From positions 62,001 through 126,000 of the forward strand of contig NZ_BJDL01000007.1 in assembly GCF_005405125.1 (NCBI RefSeq): 64,000 nucleotides of DNA, written 5' to 3'. The notes beneath the pieces are model-generated. The model was given only the letters and a program-made list of their open reading frames with translations, did no database searches and was not told where the DNA came from. A program made the position numbers and the translations under genes. Positions 18,952-27,408 of the stretch are shown here, one piece after another. This DNA comes from Lactiplantibacillus songbeiensis (GTDB taxonomy: Bacteria; Bacillota; Bacilli; Lactobacillales; Lactobacillaceae). Position 1 is the stretch's first letter, and every line of letters starts with the position of its first letter.

Positions 18952-18980
18952 TAGTCAAAGCTCATAAATTCTGTTATACT
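18952..18980 (+). promoter_or_regulatory. Promoter of the argS T-box transcript
   Basis: TAGTCA (18952-18957) and TATACT (18975-18980), 17-base spacer, directly upstream of the T-box leader and overlapping the end of the previous gene's 3' region. Confidence 0.55.
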
Positions 18981-18987
18981 TACGCAT

Positions 18988-19200
18988 GGTAAAAATGCAC
19001 AACGTCTATTGAGAAAGAATAGTAACTGACAAAACTTGCATAGCGAGTCCGGGGTGATGGGAGCCGGATCAAGTCAGGCAGCGAAGCGCGCTTTTGAAGA
19101 CGACAATTCGATAATAAGTGGATGCAATATCAATTAGAGTGGTACCGCGGGAAAATCTCGTCTCTTACATGTTTAGTTTAATGTGTAAGGGGCTTTTTTT
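18988..19200 (+). promoter_or_regulatory. T-box riboswitch of argS (arginine)
   Basis: The core GAGTGGTACCGCGG lies at 19137-19150. Stem I opens with GTCT pairing AGAC at its base and contains the GAGAAAGAATAGTAA motif; CTGAC/GTCAG closes the distal part, placing the specifier in CAGCGAAGCGCGC, where CGA and CGC are arginine codons. The terminator is GTCTCTTAC pairing GTAAGGGGC with T8 to 19200. Uncharged tRNA-Arg should permit readthrough into argS. Confidence 0.92.
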
Positions 19201-19212
19201 GTAGAGTGCGAC

Positions 19213-19307
19213 GGTGGACGGGTTGGAATTGAGGATTGCCTAGCCAGTCAGTGAATGCGTTTTTTGCATTGGCTGACTGGCGTAGCAACCGGAAGTTTCA
19301 GTCCACC
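19213..19307 (+). repeat. Palindromic element in the argS leader
   Basis: Between the T-box terminator and the argS RBS lies a nested palindrome: outer arms GGTGGAC (19213-19219) and GTCCACC (19301-19307), then TTGC/GCAA, then the perfect 9-base arms GCCAGTCAG (19243-19251) and CTGACTGGC (19273-19281), then ATGC/GCAT around T6. No T tract follows, so it is not a terminator. It will be in the argS mRNA leader. Confidence 0.7.
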
Positions 19308-19349
19308 TGAGCACGTTTCCGCTCAAAACAAAGAAGGAGACCAAAGAAA

Positions 19350-21038
19350 ATGGATTACAAACAACAAGTAACGGATGCCTTAGTCCCAACCTTAACGGAC
19401 TTAACGCCTGACGAAATCAAGACCAAGATTGAACAACCTAAAACGTCAAAACAAGGGGACTTAGCGTTCCCAACGTTTACGTTAGCTAAAATCATGCATA
19501 AAGCGCCGCAAATGATTGCGGGCGAGATCGTTGAAAAGATTGATCAAAGTAATTTTGAAAAAGTCGTAGCGATGGGCCCATACGTGAACTTTTTCTTTAA
19601 AAAAGCTGCTTTTTCAGCTGATATTTTAGGGCAAGTCTTAACTGATGGCGCTGATTTTGGGAATGCCAAGATTGGGGAACAAGGTCAAGTGCCAATTGAC
19701 ATGTCGTCACCAAATATTGCCAAACCCATCTCAATGGGGCATTTACGCTCAACAGTGATTGGGAACTCCTTGGCGAATATCTTAACTAAGATTGACTACA
19801 AACCAGTTAAGATCAACCATTTAGGTGACTGGGGAACCCAATTCGGTAAGCTGATTACGGCTTATAAGATGTGGGGGAGCGAAGCTGAAGTTAAGGCTGA
19901 TCCTATCAATAACTTATTAAAATATTACGTGCGTTTCCATAAAGAAGACGTCGACCATCCTGAAATGGACGATGTGGCGCGGGACTGGTTCAAGAAGCTG
20001 GAAAATGGCGATGAAGAAGCCTTAGCTTTGTGGAAATGGTTCCGTTCTGAATCTTTGAAGGCGTTCAAGAAGATCTATGAACGTCTGGACATCGACTTTG
20101 ATTCTTTCAAAGGTGAAGCGTTCTACAATGACAAGATGGATGAAATTGTCGATATCTTGGAAAGCAAGGGCTTGCTGCATGAAAGCCAAGGCGCCGAAGT
20201 GGTTGACTTAAGCAAATACGACTTGAATCCGGCTTTGATTAAGAAGTCTGATGGTGCTACCCTTTACATCACGCGGGACTTAGCAGCGGCTTTATATCGG
20301 AAGCGGACTTATGATTTCGTTCAATCTTTATACGTTGTTGGGAACGAACAAACGAACCATTTCAAGCAATTAAAGGCTGTTTTAAAAGAAATGGGCTTTG
20401 ACTGGTCTGATCAGATTCACCATATTCCATTTGGCTTGATTACCCAAGGTGGTAAAAAGTTGTCAACGCGGAGTGGTCGGGTGATCTTATTGGATAAGGT
20501 CTTAGACGATGCGGTAGCTTTAGCTCACAAACAAATTGAAGAAAAGAATCCAGACTTGGCGGACAAAGATGCCGTGGCAGATGCCGTTGGGATTGGTGCG
20601 GTTGTCTTCCATGATTTGAAGAATGAACGGATGAACAACTTTGATTTTAATTTGGAAGAAGTTGTGCGGTTTGAAGGCGAAACAGGGCCATACGTCCAAT
20701 ATGCGCATGCACGGGCTGAAAGTATCTTACGTAAAGCTGGTAGTCCAGCAATTGCGGCTGACGGTCAAGCGTTAAGTGATCCGGCTGCTTGGGATACGTT
20801 GAAGTTGTTGAGCGAATTTCCAACCATCGTGGTGCGGGCGAGTGACGAATACGAACCATCTGTCGTGGCGAAGTACGCGATTCATTTAGCAAAAGCCTTT
20901 AACAAGTATTATGGCAATACGAAGATTTTAGTTGAAGATGATGAATTGCATGCCCGCTTAGCTTTAGTTAAGAGCGTCAGCATCGTCTTGAAGGAAGCTT
21001 TGCGCCTATTAGGTGTTAAGGCCCCTGATGAAATGTAG
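19350..21038 (+). CDS. argS: Arginyl-tRNA synthetase
   Basis: 562 residues; ATG 19350 after AAGGAGA. Class I synthetase charging tRNA-Arg. N-terminal Add1 domain (about 1-85), then [25 protein letters not shown], the HIGH-type motif and ArgRS signature, the TRSGRV region at the KMSK position ([10 protein letters not shown]), and a C-terminal DALR anticodon-binding domain (about 440-562, [17 protein letters not shown]). Length is normal for the family. Control by the upstream Arg T-box is expected. Strong terminator follows. Confidence 0.97.
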   Translation: MDYKQQVTDALVPTLTDLTPDEIKTKIEQPKTSKQGDLAFPTFTLAKIMHKAPQMIAGEIVEKIDQSNFEKVVAMGPYVNFFFKKAAFSADILGQVLTDGADFGNAKIGEQGQVPIDMSSPNIAKPISMGHLRSTVIGNSLANILTKIDYKPVKINHLGDWGTQFGKLITAYKMWGSEAEVKADPINNLLKYYVRFHKEDVDHPEMDDVARDWFKKLENGDEEALALWKWFRSESLKAFKKIYERLDIDFDSFKGEAFYNDKMDEIVDILESKGLLHESQGAEVVDLSKYDLNPALIKKSDGATLYITRDLAAALYRKRTYDFVQSLYVVGNEQTNHFKQLKAVLKEMGFDWSDQIHHIPFGLITQGGKKLSTRSGRVILLDKVLDDAVALAHKQIEEKNPDLADKDAVADAVGIGAVVFHDLKNERMNNFDFNLEEVVRFEGETGPYVQYAHARAESILRKAGSPAIAADGQALSDPAAWDTLKLLSEFPTIVVRASDEYEPSVVAKYAIHLAKAFNKYYGNTKILVEDDELHARLALVKSVSIVLKEALRLLGVKAPDEM

Positions 21039-21054
21039 ATCGTGATTAGAAAAA

Positions 21055-21097
21055 GAGCCGTTGTTGCAGCAATTTTTGCTGGCAACGGCTTTTTTTT
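21055..21097 (+). terminator. Terminator of argS
   Basis: AGCCGTTG pairs with CAACGGCT, with inner TTGCAGC/GCTGG pairing, followed by T7. Confidence 0.9.
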
Positions 21098-21207
21098 GAA
21101 CTTTTTTAGTTATCACACTGTAAACGACATATGACGTCGCACCGTTATGGTAGGATGAATTTGTGGTTGAAGCACGACTAATGATGGTTTTTAAGTGAGG
21201 TTGTCCA

Positions 21208-22176
21208 ATGACAAATACAGAACGAATTATTAATGTTTTTATTGATCTATTGCATGGTGATGAATTAACTCCGGAGGCTTTAGCAGCGAAATACCAAGTG
21301 ACCACGCGAACGGCGCAGCGTGATTTGGGGAGTTTACGGGACTTACTACAGAAAAGTGAGCTGAAATATGTTTATCAGCATGATATGAAAACGAAAACGT
21401 ATGCTTTACGAGCGATGAACCAGTTAACACCAGCGACAGTCCTGGCTATTCTCAAGCAACTGATTGGAACGCGGGCATTTGGCAAGCCTGAATTAGACCA
21501 AATCTCCAATGAGCTTTTGGATTTGATTGAGCCAACTGCGGCTAGTCAAGTGCGAAAGTTATGTGCGACTACCCGCGCCCAATATGTGCCCGTTAGTGCG
21601 GGTGAAAAAGCGTTATTGCCACGTCTACAGCAATTTTCAGAGTGGATTGCATCGCAGACTACCTTAACATTTACTTATGAGCATAGTGATAGGCGTCATG
21701 TTCAATCGGAAGTCGGTTTGCCGATTAGCTTGTATTTTTCAGATTTCTATTTTTACGTCATTATGTATAGTAATCAAGATCCACGTCGGGTCTATCGGTT
21801 AGACCGTTTCAAAGCGATTCAGCCAACGCAGGATGTTAAATTAAAGCTGAAATTAGCTGAGAAGACGGATGAAGGTGACTTTATGAATAAGACGTATTTA
21901 TTGCATGGTGGTAATGAAACAACTTATCGGTTTCGCTACTGGGGACTGCCACAAACGGCGTTAGATCGATTGCCACATTCACATGTGGTCCCAGAAACGA
22001 AAAAGGTTGCGGCAGCCAATGGTGGCGGGGTTGTGATTGAAGCAAATGGTTTTGAACAAGGCACCTTGTTATGGGTTCTAAGTCAAGGAACCACGATTAA
22101 AGTTTTGGCGCCAGCTTCATTAGTAGCTAAAGTGAAACAGGAGCTGACGCGAACTTTAGCGCAATACCAAGAGTAA
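21208..22176 (+). CDS. WYL-domain transcriptional regulator
   Basis: 322 residues; ATG 21208 after GAGG. N-terminal winged HTH of DeoR type (residues 3-60, LTPEALAAKYQVTTRTAQRDLGSLRDLL). A WYL ligand-sensing domain follows at about 145-220, with the conserved YFYVIMYSNQDPRRVYRLDRFKAI segment and the C-terminal WCX-like extension. Such proteins sense ligands, often nucleotides or nucleic-acid products, and many control defence or DNA-damage genes. No adjacent target unit is evident: upstream argS is separately terminated and downstream lies repeat R2. Confidence 0.87.
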   Translation: MTNTERIINVFIDLLHGDELTPEALAAKYQVTTRTAQRDLGSLRDLLQKSELKYVYQHDMKTKTYALRAMNQLTPATVLAILKQLIGTRAFGKPELDQISNELLDLIEPTAASQVRKLCATTRAQYVPVSAGEKALLPRLQQFSEWIASQTTLTFTYEHSDRRHVQSEVGLPISLYFSDFYFYVIMYSNQDPRRVYRLDRFKAIQPTQDVKLKLKLAEKTDEGDFMNKTYLLHGGNETTYRFRYWGLPQTALDRLPHSHVVPETKKVAAANGGGVVIEANGFEQGTLLWVLSQGTTIKVLAPASLVAKVKQELTRTLAQYQE

Positions 22177-22185
22177 TGGTGTGAT

Positions 22186-22583
22186 ACGCTTGGTGCTAGT
22201 TAAACTTGCCGCCTGCCGGTTGGTTCCTAAAATGCTGGAACGCCATGGGTCATTTTGAAGCCTAAAGCCTGGTCTTCAAAACTGACCTTGGCCTAAGTCC
22301 GAGTAGACCACTCGCACTAAGGCCAACGACACGGCTGAGCATTTTAGGAACCAACCTCTCGGCTATATTTGAGGTCAACAATAGATAGTCAGTAGCTCCC
22401 GTTAATTAACGCCGGGCGGGTCAGAATTGGCTCAGTGGTGTCGTTTATCTTGGTCGGTGATTTTCCGACTTAGATAAAGCCCGGCTTGGAAGACCGAACT
22501 TTGGCTTTCAAACGTGGCCACCACGTTCCAGCCGATTCTGGCCCAACCAGAGTGGCAATTTAATCTAACTAGCGTCAAGCCGT
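22186..22583 (+). repeat. R2: full-length structured repeat element (398 bp)
   Basis: The ends ACGCTTGGTGCTAGTT and AACTAGCGTCAAGCCGT are inverted repeats. Directly outside are near-identical 10-base direct repeats, ATGGTGTGAT (22176-22185) and ATGGTGTAAT (22584-22593), resembling a target duplication. Module A has perfect 19-base arms GGTTGGTTCCTAAAATGCT (22218-22236) and its complement (22338-22356) enclosing two hairpins. Module B has arms GGGTCAGAATTGGCT (22418-22432) and AGCCGATTCTGGCCC (22530-22544), also with two hairpins. No ORF. It lies between the WYL gene and a terminator. Confidence 0.9.
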
Positions 22584-22624
22584 ATGGTGTAATGGATTTT
22601 TGTTGAGATGATTAAGATTAGTAG

Positions 22625-22652
22625 AGTCTGGGACGAAACCTAGACTTTTTTT
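22625..22652 (+). terminator. Terminator downstream of R2
   Basis: AGTCTGGG and CCTAGACT pair (one G-U) around ACGAAA, followed by T7. Probably the original terminator of the WYL gene, now separated from it by R2. Confidence 0.8.
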
Positions 22653-22696
22653 ATTTCAAAGATGGTTGACACCCATTACTTATTCTTGAGGGTAAA

Positions 22697-22725
22697 TTGA
22701 CAAAGCGACACCGTTTTCGTATAGT
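22697..22725 (+). promoter_or_regulatory. Promoter of the split membrane gene
   Basis: TTGACA (22697-22702) and TATAGT (22720-22725) with 17-base spacing, about 45 bases upstream of ATG 22769. Confidence 0.75.
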
Positions 22726-22768
22726 GGACTAACATTGACTAAGTCATGGAAAGCGGTGCGATTGACAG

Positions 22769-23839
22769 ATGAACGATATCTTACACCGGGTTAGGTTCGA
22801 TCGGGGAATTGTGATTGCGATATTAGTTGGCTTGTACGTGTTTGCAAAGATGCCATTGATGACACTGGCTAGTGTGGGACTGGCAGGCGGCTTGGTTGTA
22901 CGGACGTGGTTAACCGCGTCGCGACGGTCAGTTAAGCTAGGGTTGAGTGCGGCTTATATTGGGGTGATGGTCTTTCAACTGGTCTTTAATGCCTTGGTCT
23001 TATTCCCAATGCGGGGGTGGACGGCGTTATATTATCCAACTAAAATCGTAGCCTTAGGGTTATTGTTGTTGCCATTAGTCGTTGAGCGGTTTGTGATGGT
23101 GCAACATCAAGATGAATTTTACATGCCTTCAGCGGCCGATGTTAGTGCTGTCAGCTTTGATGAGCTCCAGCACAATTGGGCGTGAGTTCAAGCGGCGTTG
23201 CAGCAGCTCTCGCAAGTGCATCAAAGTGTGTCCGTAGATCATTTGAAAACGGTACTGACTGATCTGCCACGGCACAGTGCCACTAAGTACATCAATCATG
23301 GAACGTTGACACCGGCTTATTTTGAACAGGCCGAGGCATCGTTAACCGATTTGAAGTTGTACTTGGTAGTATCGAATACCGGGAGTCCGGCGAGTGAAAT
23401 TATCTCGGCTTTTACACAAAAGCAGTATAATCATGTGTCGTTGGCTTTTGACCGGGAGCTGAAGACCATTATTTCGTATAATGGTGGTGACAACGTTTAT
23501 CCACCGGGGTTAAATGCAGAGAATTTAGCATTTTTCCATCAAAAGGACGATGCTTCTGTACTGGTTTACAGTTTGCCGGTTACCCAAGCACAAAAGACCT
23601 TTGTCTTAGATAAATTAACGACGATTAACCGTGAAGGTAGTGCCTATAATTTAGTGGGATTAGTGGCTAAGCATTCGTTTCGACCGAATATTATGTTTTG
23701 CTCACAGTTTGTCTATACCATGTTGCGTTTAGCCGGCGTCGCTTATTTTGATAAGCAGCCTGGTGAAGTGCGGCCAACTGATTTTATTGAGTTGGACTAC
23801 TATAAAAAGCTTTGTTTTGAATATGAGATCACATTTTAA
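22769..23839 (+). pseudogene. Membrane protein with permuted NlpC/P60-like domain, split by an in-frame TGA
   Basis: Two consecutive reading frames, 22769-23185 (138 aa) and 23198-23839, lie in the same frame and are separated only by TGA at 23183-23185. Reading through gives about 356 residues: four transmembrane helices (10-110), a linker helix interrupted at ...ELQHNWA/stop/VQAALQQLSQ, then a YiiX-like permuted NlpC/P60 domain with catalytic-type His in YNHVSLAFD and Cys in MFCSQFVYTML. No RBS precedes the TTG at 23198, so the second half is unlikely to be expressed separately. A recent nonsense mutation is the simplest reading; a sequencing error or stop readthrough cannot be excluded. 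The family is of cysteine peptidases or amidases; substrate unknown. Confidence 0.75.
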
Positions 23840-23969
23840 CCAGCGGCCAGTGGAGGTAATCTGCTGGCTTTTTGGTTTACACAAGCTTTACTTAAAAGCT
23901 ACCTATTCTTAATAGCTTTTTGAACATGTGTTCCGGTATACTGGTTGAAAAGGTTGGGGGCGGTTGAAG

Positions 23970-24668
23970 ATGCAACAAATCTTAAAACGATTATTTAAAA
24001 GATCACAACAAATTTCATCGCTATCATGGAGAACAATGATACTAGGAACGATTATGATTGTTTTTTTGATGTGGCTAGCAGTGACAGAATATCAGCTGAT
24101 TATTCAAATCTTAAATCCGTTGGTTGCACTAGCAACCATTATGGGGATTGTAATTGCACTATTCCAGCTTCAATGGACTAACCAAAGTCGACAAGAAGAT
24201 TTATCAAACAAGCGTTTTGATTATACCAAACAGGCATTAGATTATTATGTTCAAGAAATTGTACCATTGCTAGATTATGATTTAACAGGATTTGATGATA
24301 AAATGAAGCAATCTGTTGATTTGAAATTTGACAATTTAGCTGAATCAAGATTTCGGATTCTGGAATATGTGATGATTAGTGATTTTTTAGAGAATGATCA
24401 TAGTGAAACTATCGCGCAGTTTCAGCAAAATCAAATTGCCTTAATTAATGGTTTGGGTCGATTATCGGGATATTTTTATTATGACAAAGTGAATACTGAA
24501 CAATTATTGAGCATTATCAGTTATTCAATTAATGAGTTTTATCATCATCGTGGTATTGAAACATCACTTTCGTTATTACAGACAAAGATGCAAATGAACA
24601 ATTATCAAACGGTCATTCATGAAACAGAAGCTTATCAGCAAAGGAGAAATGTGAAATATGAAAGGTGA
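23970..24668 (+). CDS. Two-helix membrane protein of unknown function
   Basis: 232 residues from ATG 23970; TTG 23964 is possible. Two hydrophobic helices (about 20-42 and 46-66) are followed by WTNQSRQEDLSNKRFDYTKQALDYYVQEIVPLL and a helical cytoplasmic domain, a layout like DUF4760-type proteins (tentative). The coding region is clearly more AT-rich than its neighbours and uses codons such as TTA, AAT and GAT heavily, a possible sign of transfer. Its 3' end overlaps the next gene by 11 bases, so the pair is translationally coupled. Function unknown. Confidence 0.7.
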   Translation: MQQILKRLFKRSQQISSLSWRTMILGTIMIVFLMWLAVTEYQLIIQILNPLVALATIMGIVIALFQLQWTNQSRQEDLSNKRFDYTKQALDYYVQEIVPLLDYDLTGFDDKMKQSVDLKFDNLAESRFRILEYVMISDFLENDHSETIAQFQQNQIALINGLGRLSGYFYYDKVNTEQLLSIISYSINEFYHHRGIETSLSLLQTKMQMNNYQTVIHETEAYQQRRNVKYER

Positions 24669-24876
24669 CATGATGGATGTTATCAGTGGACGTGAATTAG
24701 AGCGGTTGTTAGCTGACCAGTCGAGTGTCGATGACGCAGTTGCAATCGCGTTAGCTTCAGACAAAGTCACTGAGAAAACAAAACATTTATTACGGACAGA
24801 ACCATTACGGCAGGTCTTGTTAGATAATACAACGAGATTTGCAGAGATGTATCGCCGAAGTGGTGGTTGGCGATAA
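24658..24876 (+). CDS. 72-residue acidic/basic helical protein, partner of the upstream membrane protein
   Basis: RBS AAAGGAG lies ten bases before ATG 24658, inside the end of the preceding gene; ATG 24670 is an alternative. The protein is soluble and helical (GRELERLLADQSSVDDAVAIALAS) and ends MYRRSGGWR. No family recognised. Overlap with the membrane protein gene suggests a functional pair. Confidence 0.6.
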   Translation: MKGDMMDVISGRELERLLADQSSVDDAVAIALASDKVTEKTKHLLRTEPLRQVLLDNTTRFAEMYRRSGGWR

Positions 24877-24916
24877 GTGAGTGGCGAGTTAGGGTGAAAA
24901 TATTTGTTGGTTATCT

Positions 24917-24972
24917 AAAAAAAGATCCGGTTGACCTCACCAAATAGGTGCAGGCAACCGGATCTTTTTTTA
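24917..24972. terminator. Strong bidirectional terminator
   Basis: GATCCGGTTG pairs perfectly with CAACCGGATC, and an inner CACC/GGTG pair extends it; A7 precedes and T7 follows, so it works for the convergent genes on both sides. Confidence 0.92.
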
Positions 24973-25689
24973 GTGTTGTCGATATTGTAAGGGCGATTGT
25001 CCCAGTTTCTTACGAAAGACGCGACTAAAGTAATGCGCATCTTCGTAACCAACTTTATTAGCAATATCAGTAATTGTATATCGCAATCTGGGGTTACGTA
25101 GCAGCTCTTGGGCCTTTTTCAACCGATAAGTGGTGAGATATTCCAAGAAAGTCATACCGGTCGTTTGCTTAAGTTGTTTACTCAAATGGGTCTCACTGAC
25201 GAATAACGCTTGGGCACAGCGTGTCAATGATAAATTTTTGTCCGAATAATGCGCTTCGATATAGGACTGACTACTCGTTGACAAGTCATTAGTCACCGGC
25301 TCGGTTGGCGTGACTGTAGCAAGCTTTTGAGCAAAGGTAGTCATGAGCTGTTTTAAATCCGACCGTGGAATCGGCTTGAGCAGGTAATCTAGGACTTTTA
25401 ATTTAATGGCGCGGCGAGCAAAATCAAAATCATCGTAGCCACTAATAATAACGACTAAGGTTTGCGGATAGCGTTGATTAATGAGACTAATTAGGTCTAG
25501 ACCGTTAATATCACCGAGGTTGATATCAATTAATGCAGCGGCAAATGGTTGTCGTTCTAATTTTGCGAGCGCCGTTTGACCATTTTCAGCGGTCACGATA
25601 GTCTCAAACGGACTGTCTAAATGGGCTAGATAGTGTGCGAGCCCGTTGCGTAGTGCTTGTTCATCATCAACGATTAATAGACTTGGCAT
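24970..25689 (-). CDS. Two-component response regulator, AraC type (YesN-like)
   Basis: 239 residues; ATG 25689 with AGGAGG inside the end of the kinase gene. Receiver domain 1-120: acidic pocket in IVDDEQ, phospho-acceptor Asp in ALIDINLGD, KPIP at the conserved Lys. The C-terminal AraC HTH (about 140-239) has ALFVSETHLSKQLKQTTGMTFLEYL and VGYEDAHYFSRVFRKKLGQSPLQYR. Partner of the kinase directly upstream on the same strand. Likely target is the divergent flavocytochrome gene, whose promoter lacks a good -35 but has spaced direct repeats. If the kinase is really inactive, the regulator may act unphosphorylated or be orphaned. Confidence 0.92.
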   Translation of the reverse strand: MPSLLIVDDEQALRNGLAHYLAHLDSPFETIVTAENGQTALAKLERQPFAAALIDINLGDINGLDLISLINQRYPQTLVVIISGYDDFDFARRAIKLKVLDYLLKPIPRSDLKQLMTTFAQKLATVTPTEPVTNDLSTSSQSYIEAHYSDKNLSLTRCAQALFVSETHLSKQLKQTTGMTFLEYLTTYRLKKAQELLRNPRLRYTITDIANKVGYEDAHYFSRVFRKKLGQSPLQYRQH

Positions 25690-27272
25690 GTGATTTTGCC
25701 TCCTGGATAATGGGTAAAGTTAGGGTAACAGTTGTGACGGCCGGGTTACTGGTAAACCGTAACTGTGCTTGCCCGTTGTAAAATAAATGCAACCGATGGC
25801 GAATGTTATAAATTCCATAACCATCTTTGCCAGCAGTATAAGTGCCTTGATTCAAAGCTAACAAGGTTGCCGGTACAATTGGCACCCCGTTATTACTAAT
25901 GGTGAGTTGTAAAGCGTTTGTCGATAGTTGTTGGGCACGAATCACTAAGGTACCGTCTGTCCGGTCAGCAGGTCGCAAGCCGTGGTTGATGGCATTTTTC
26001 AACTAAAGGCTGCAAGATAAAGTGCATGACGGACAAGTTTTTAAGCGCTGGCACGACCTCAACTTTAAACTGAGCCAATTGCGGATGACGGACCGCTTGA
26101 ATTTTTAGATAACTTTCAACATGAGCCAATTCATCGTCCAAGGAGATCAACTCTTGACCATGATTTAAGCCTTTGCGGAAAAAGATGCTGAGGTTCTCCA
26201 ACATGCTCACAGCTGCATCGGGTTTGCCACCCAGGATTTGCCATTGGATGGTATCTAGCGTGTTATATAAAAAGTGCGGTTGAATTTGGGCTTGTAACAC
26301 TTGAATCGACGCTTCACGATACTTAGCTTCACTCGTATAAACATCTGCCAGCATTTGATTAAAGGTCGTTGCCAGACTGGCAATTTCTGCTGGTCCAGTT
26401 TCTGCCGCTCGAATTTGGCGATTACCTTGTTGCACTTCAGTCATGGTCTGCGTTAAGCCGAGGATTGGTTGAATGATTTGTCGGAGCAATAATAAGAGCA
26501 GTAAGCCTAATAAGCCAATCACGACTAATGCAATGACTAATAATAACCGCAATAACTGTTGCGTATTTTCACCTAGCCCTTTTTTCTGAACGACATAATT
26601 CACTTTCCACTTAGGCAGTAATTTTAAGGATGAGGTTAGTAACAGTTCCCGTTGCGGATCAATTTGTGGCGATTGATTGTTCGCTCCTAAGATGACGCCT
26701 TTGCCATCATATAACGTTAGATGACGGGCGAGGGCCTCAACTTTAGTGAGTGGAATGGCAGCGGCTAAGTAGGTCGTGCCATCCGTGAGCGGTTTCGCCA
26801 AACGATACAAAATAATCACGATGGCGCGATGATCTTCTCGCGAAGTCAAAAGGTTACTGACGGTATAGTGTCGGCGGGGATGTTGGACCATTTCACGATA
26901 ATAATTTCGATTACGAACTGAAAAGTCAGGATAACTGGCTGAATGCGAAATGCCATCTTTAGAAACGAGTCGAATCGAGACGTAGTTGTGTTGATCGAAG
27001 TTTGTGACCGCCGCCGTTTCTGCAAACATCGCTCGCCGACTATAAGCATGTCGGGCTGGTAAATCTGCCAGTAGTCGCAATTCGGCCAACCGCTCCCCAA
27101 ACCAACTATTCATTTGATTAGTCTGATTATCGACCGCCCGTTGGGTAATCGAGGTATTTAGCGGTAAGATGTTGCGGGCCAGTTCAATCCGCATGGCGCC
27201 ATAGATTAAGCCAATCAAGCTTAATGAGGTCAGTAAAAATAAGGCCACAGTTTGTTTTTTTAGTGATCGCAT
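25667..27272 (-). pseudogene. Sensor histidine kinase (YesM-like), frameshifted
   Basis: ATG 27272 after GGAGGGAG. Order: N-terminal helix (about 10-30), extracellular Cache-like sensor (30-225), second helix (about 235-262), HAMP, His_kinase domain with the H-box QPHFLYNTLDTIQW, then the start of the HATPase domain. At plus-strand T5 (25995-25999) the frame breaks: LQPLVEK... goes off frame, whereas removing one A on the coding strand restores LQPLVENAINHGLRP, the N-box consensus, continuing in the frame ending at 25667. The ATPase half is thus separated by a single-base insertion in an A run. It overlaps the response regulator start by 23 bases. It may be a true pseudogene, a slippage site or a sequencing error. 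Confidence 0.82.
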
Positions 27273-27320
27273 CAAAATCTCCCTCCATTTTGTACATTAT
27301 TTCACGAAAGTAACGGAAAT

Positions 27321-27374
27321 GTCCACCTAATCTCAAAAAAGTCCAACGAAAGCCTTTTCATTTGTCGATATACT
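27321..27374 (+). promoter_or_regulatory. Candidate activator sites and -10 box of the flavocytochrome gene
   Basis: GTCCAC (27321) and GTCCAA (27341) are direct repeats 20 bases apart, about two helical turns. TATACT (27369-27374) is a good -10, but its -35 position reads ACGAAA. This fits an activator-dependent promoter bound by the adjacent AraC-type regulator; inference only. Confidence 0.4.
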
Positions 27375-27408
27375 AATGTTGTTAATTGATATCGGAGGAG
27401 GGCTTCAG

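Noticed and set aside
22186-22583. CRISPR array
   Set aside because: The repeats are paired inverted modules, not regularly spaced direct repeats, and no cas gene is present.
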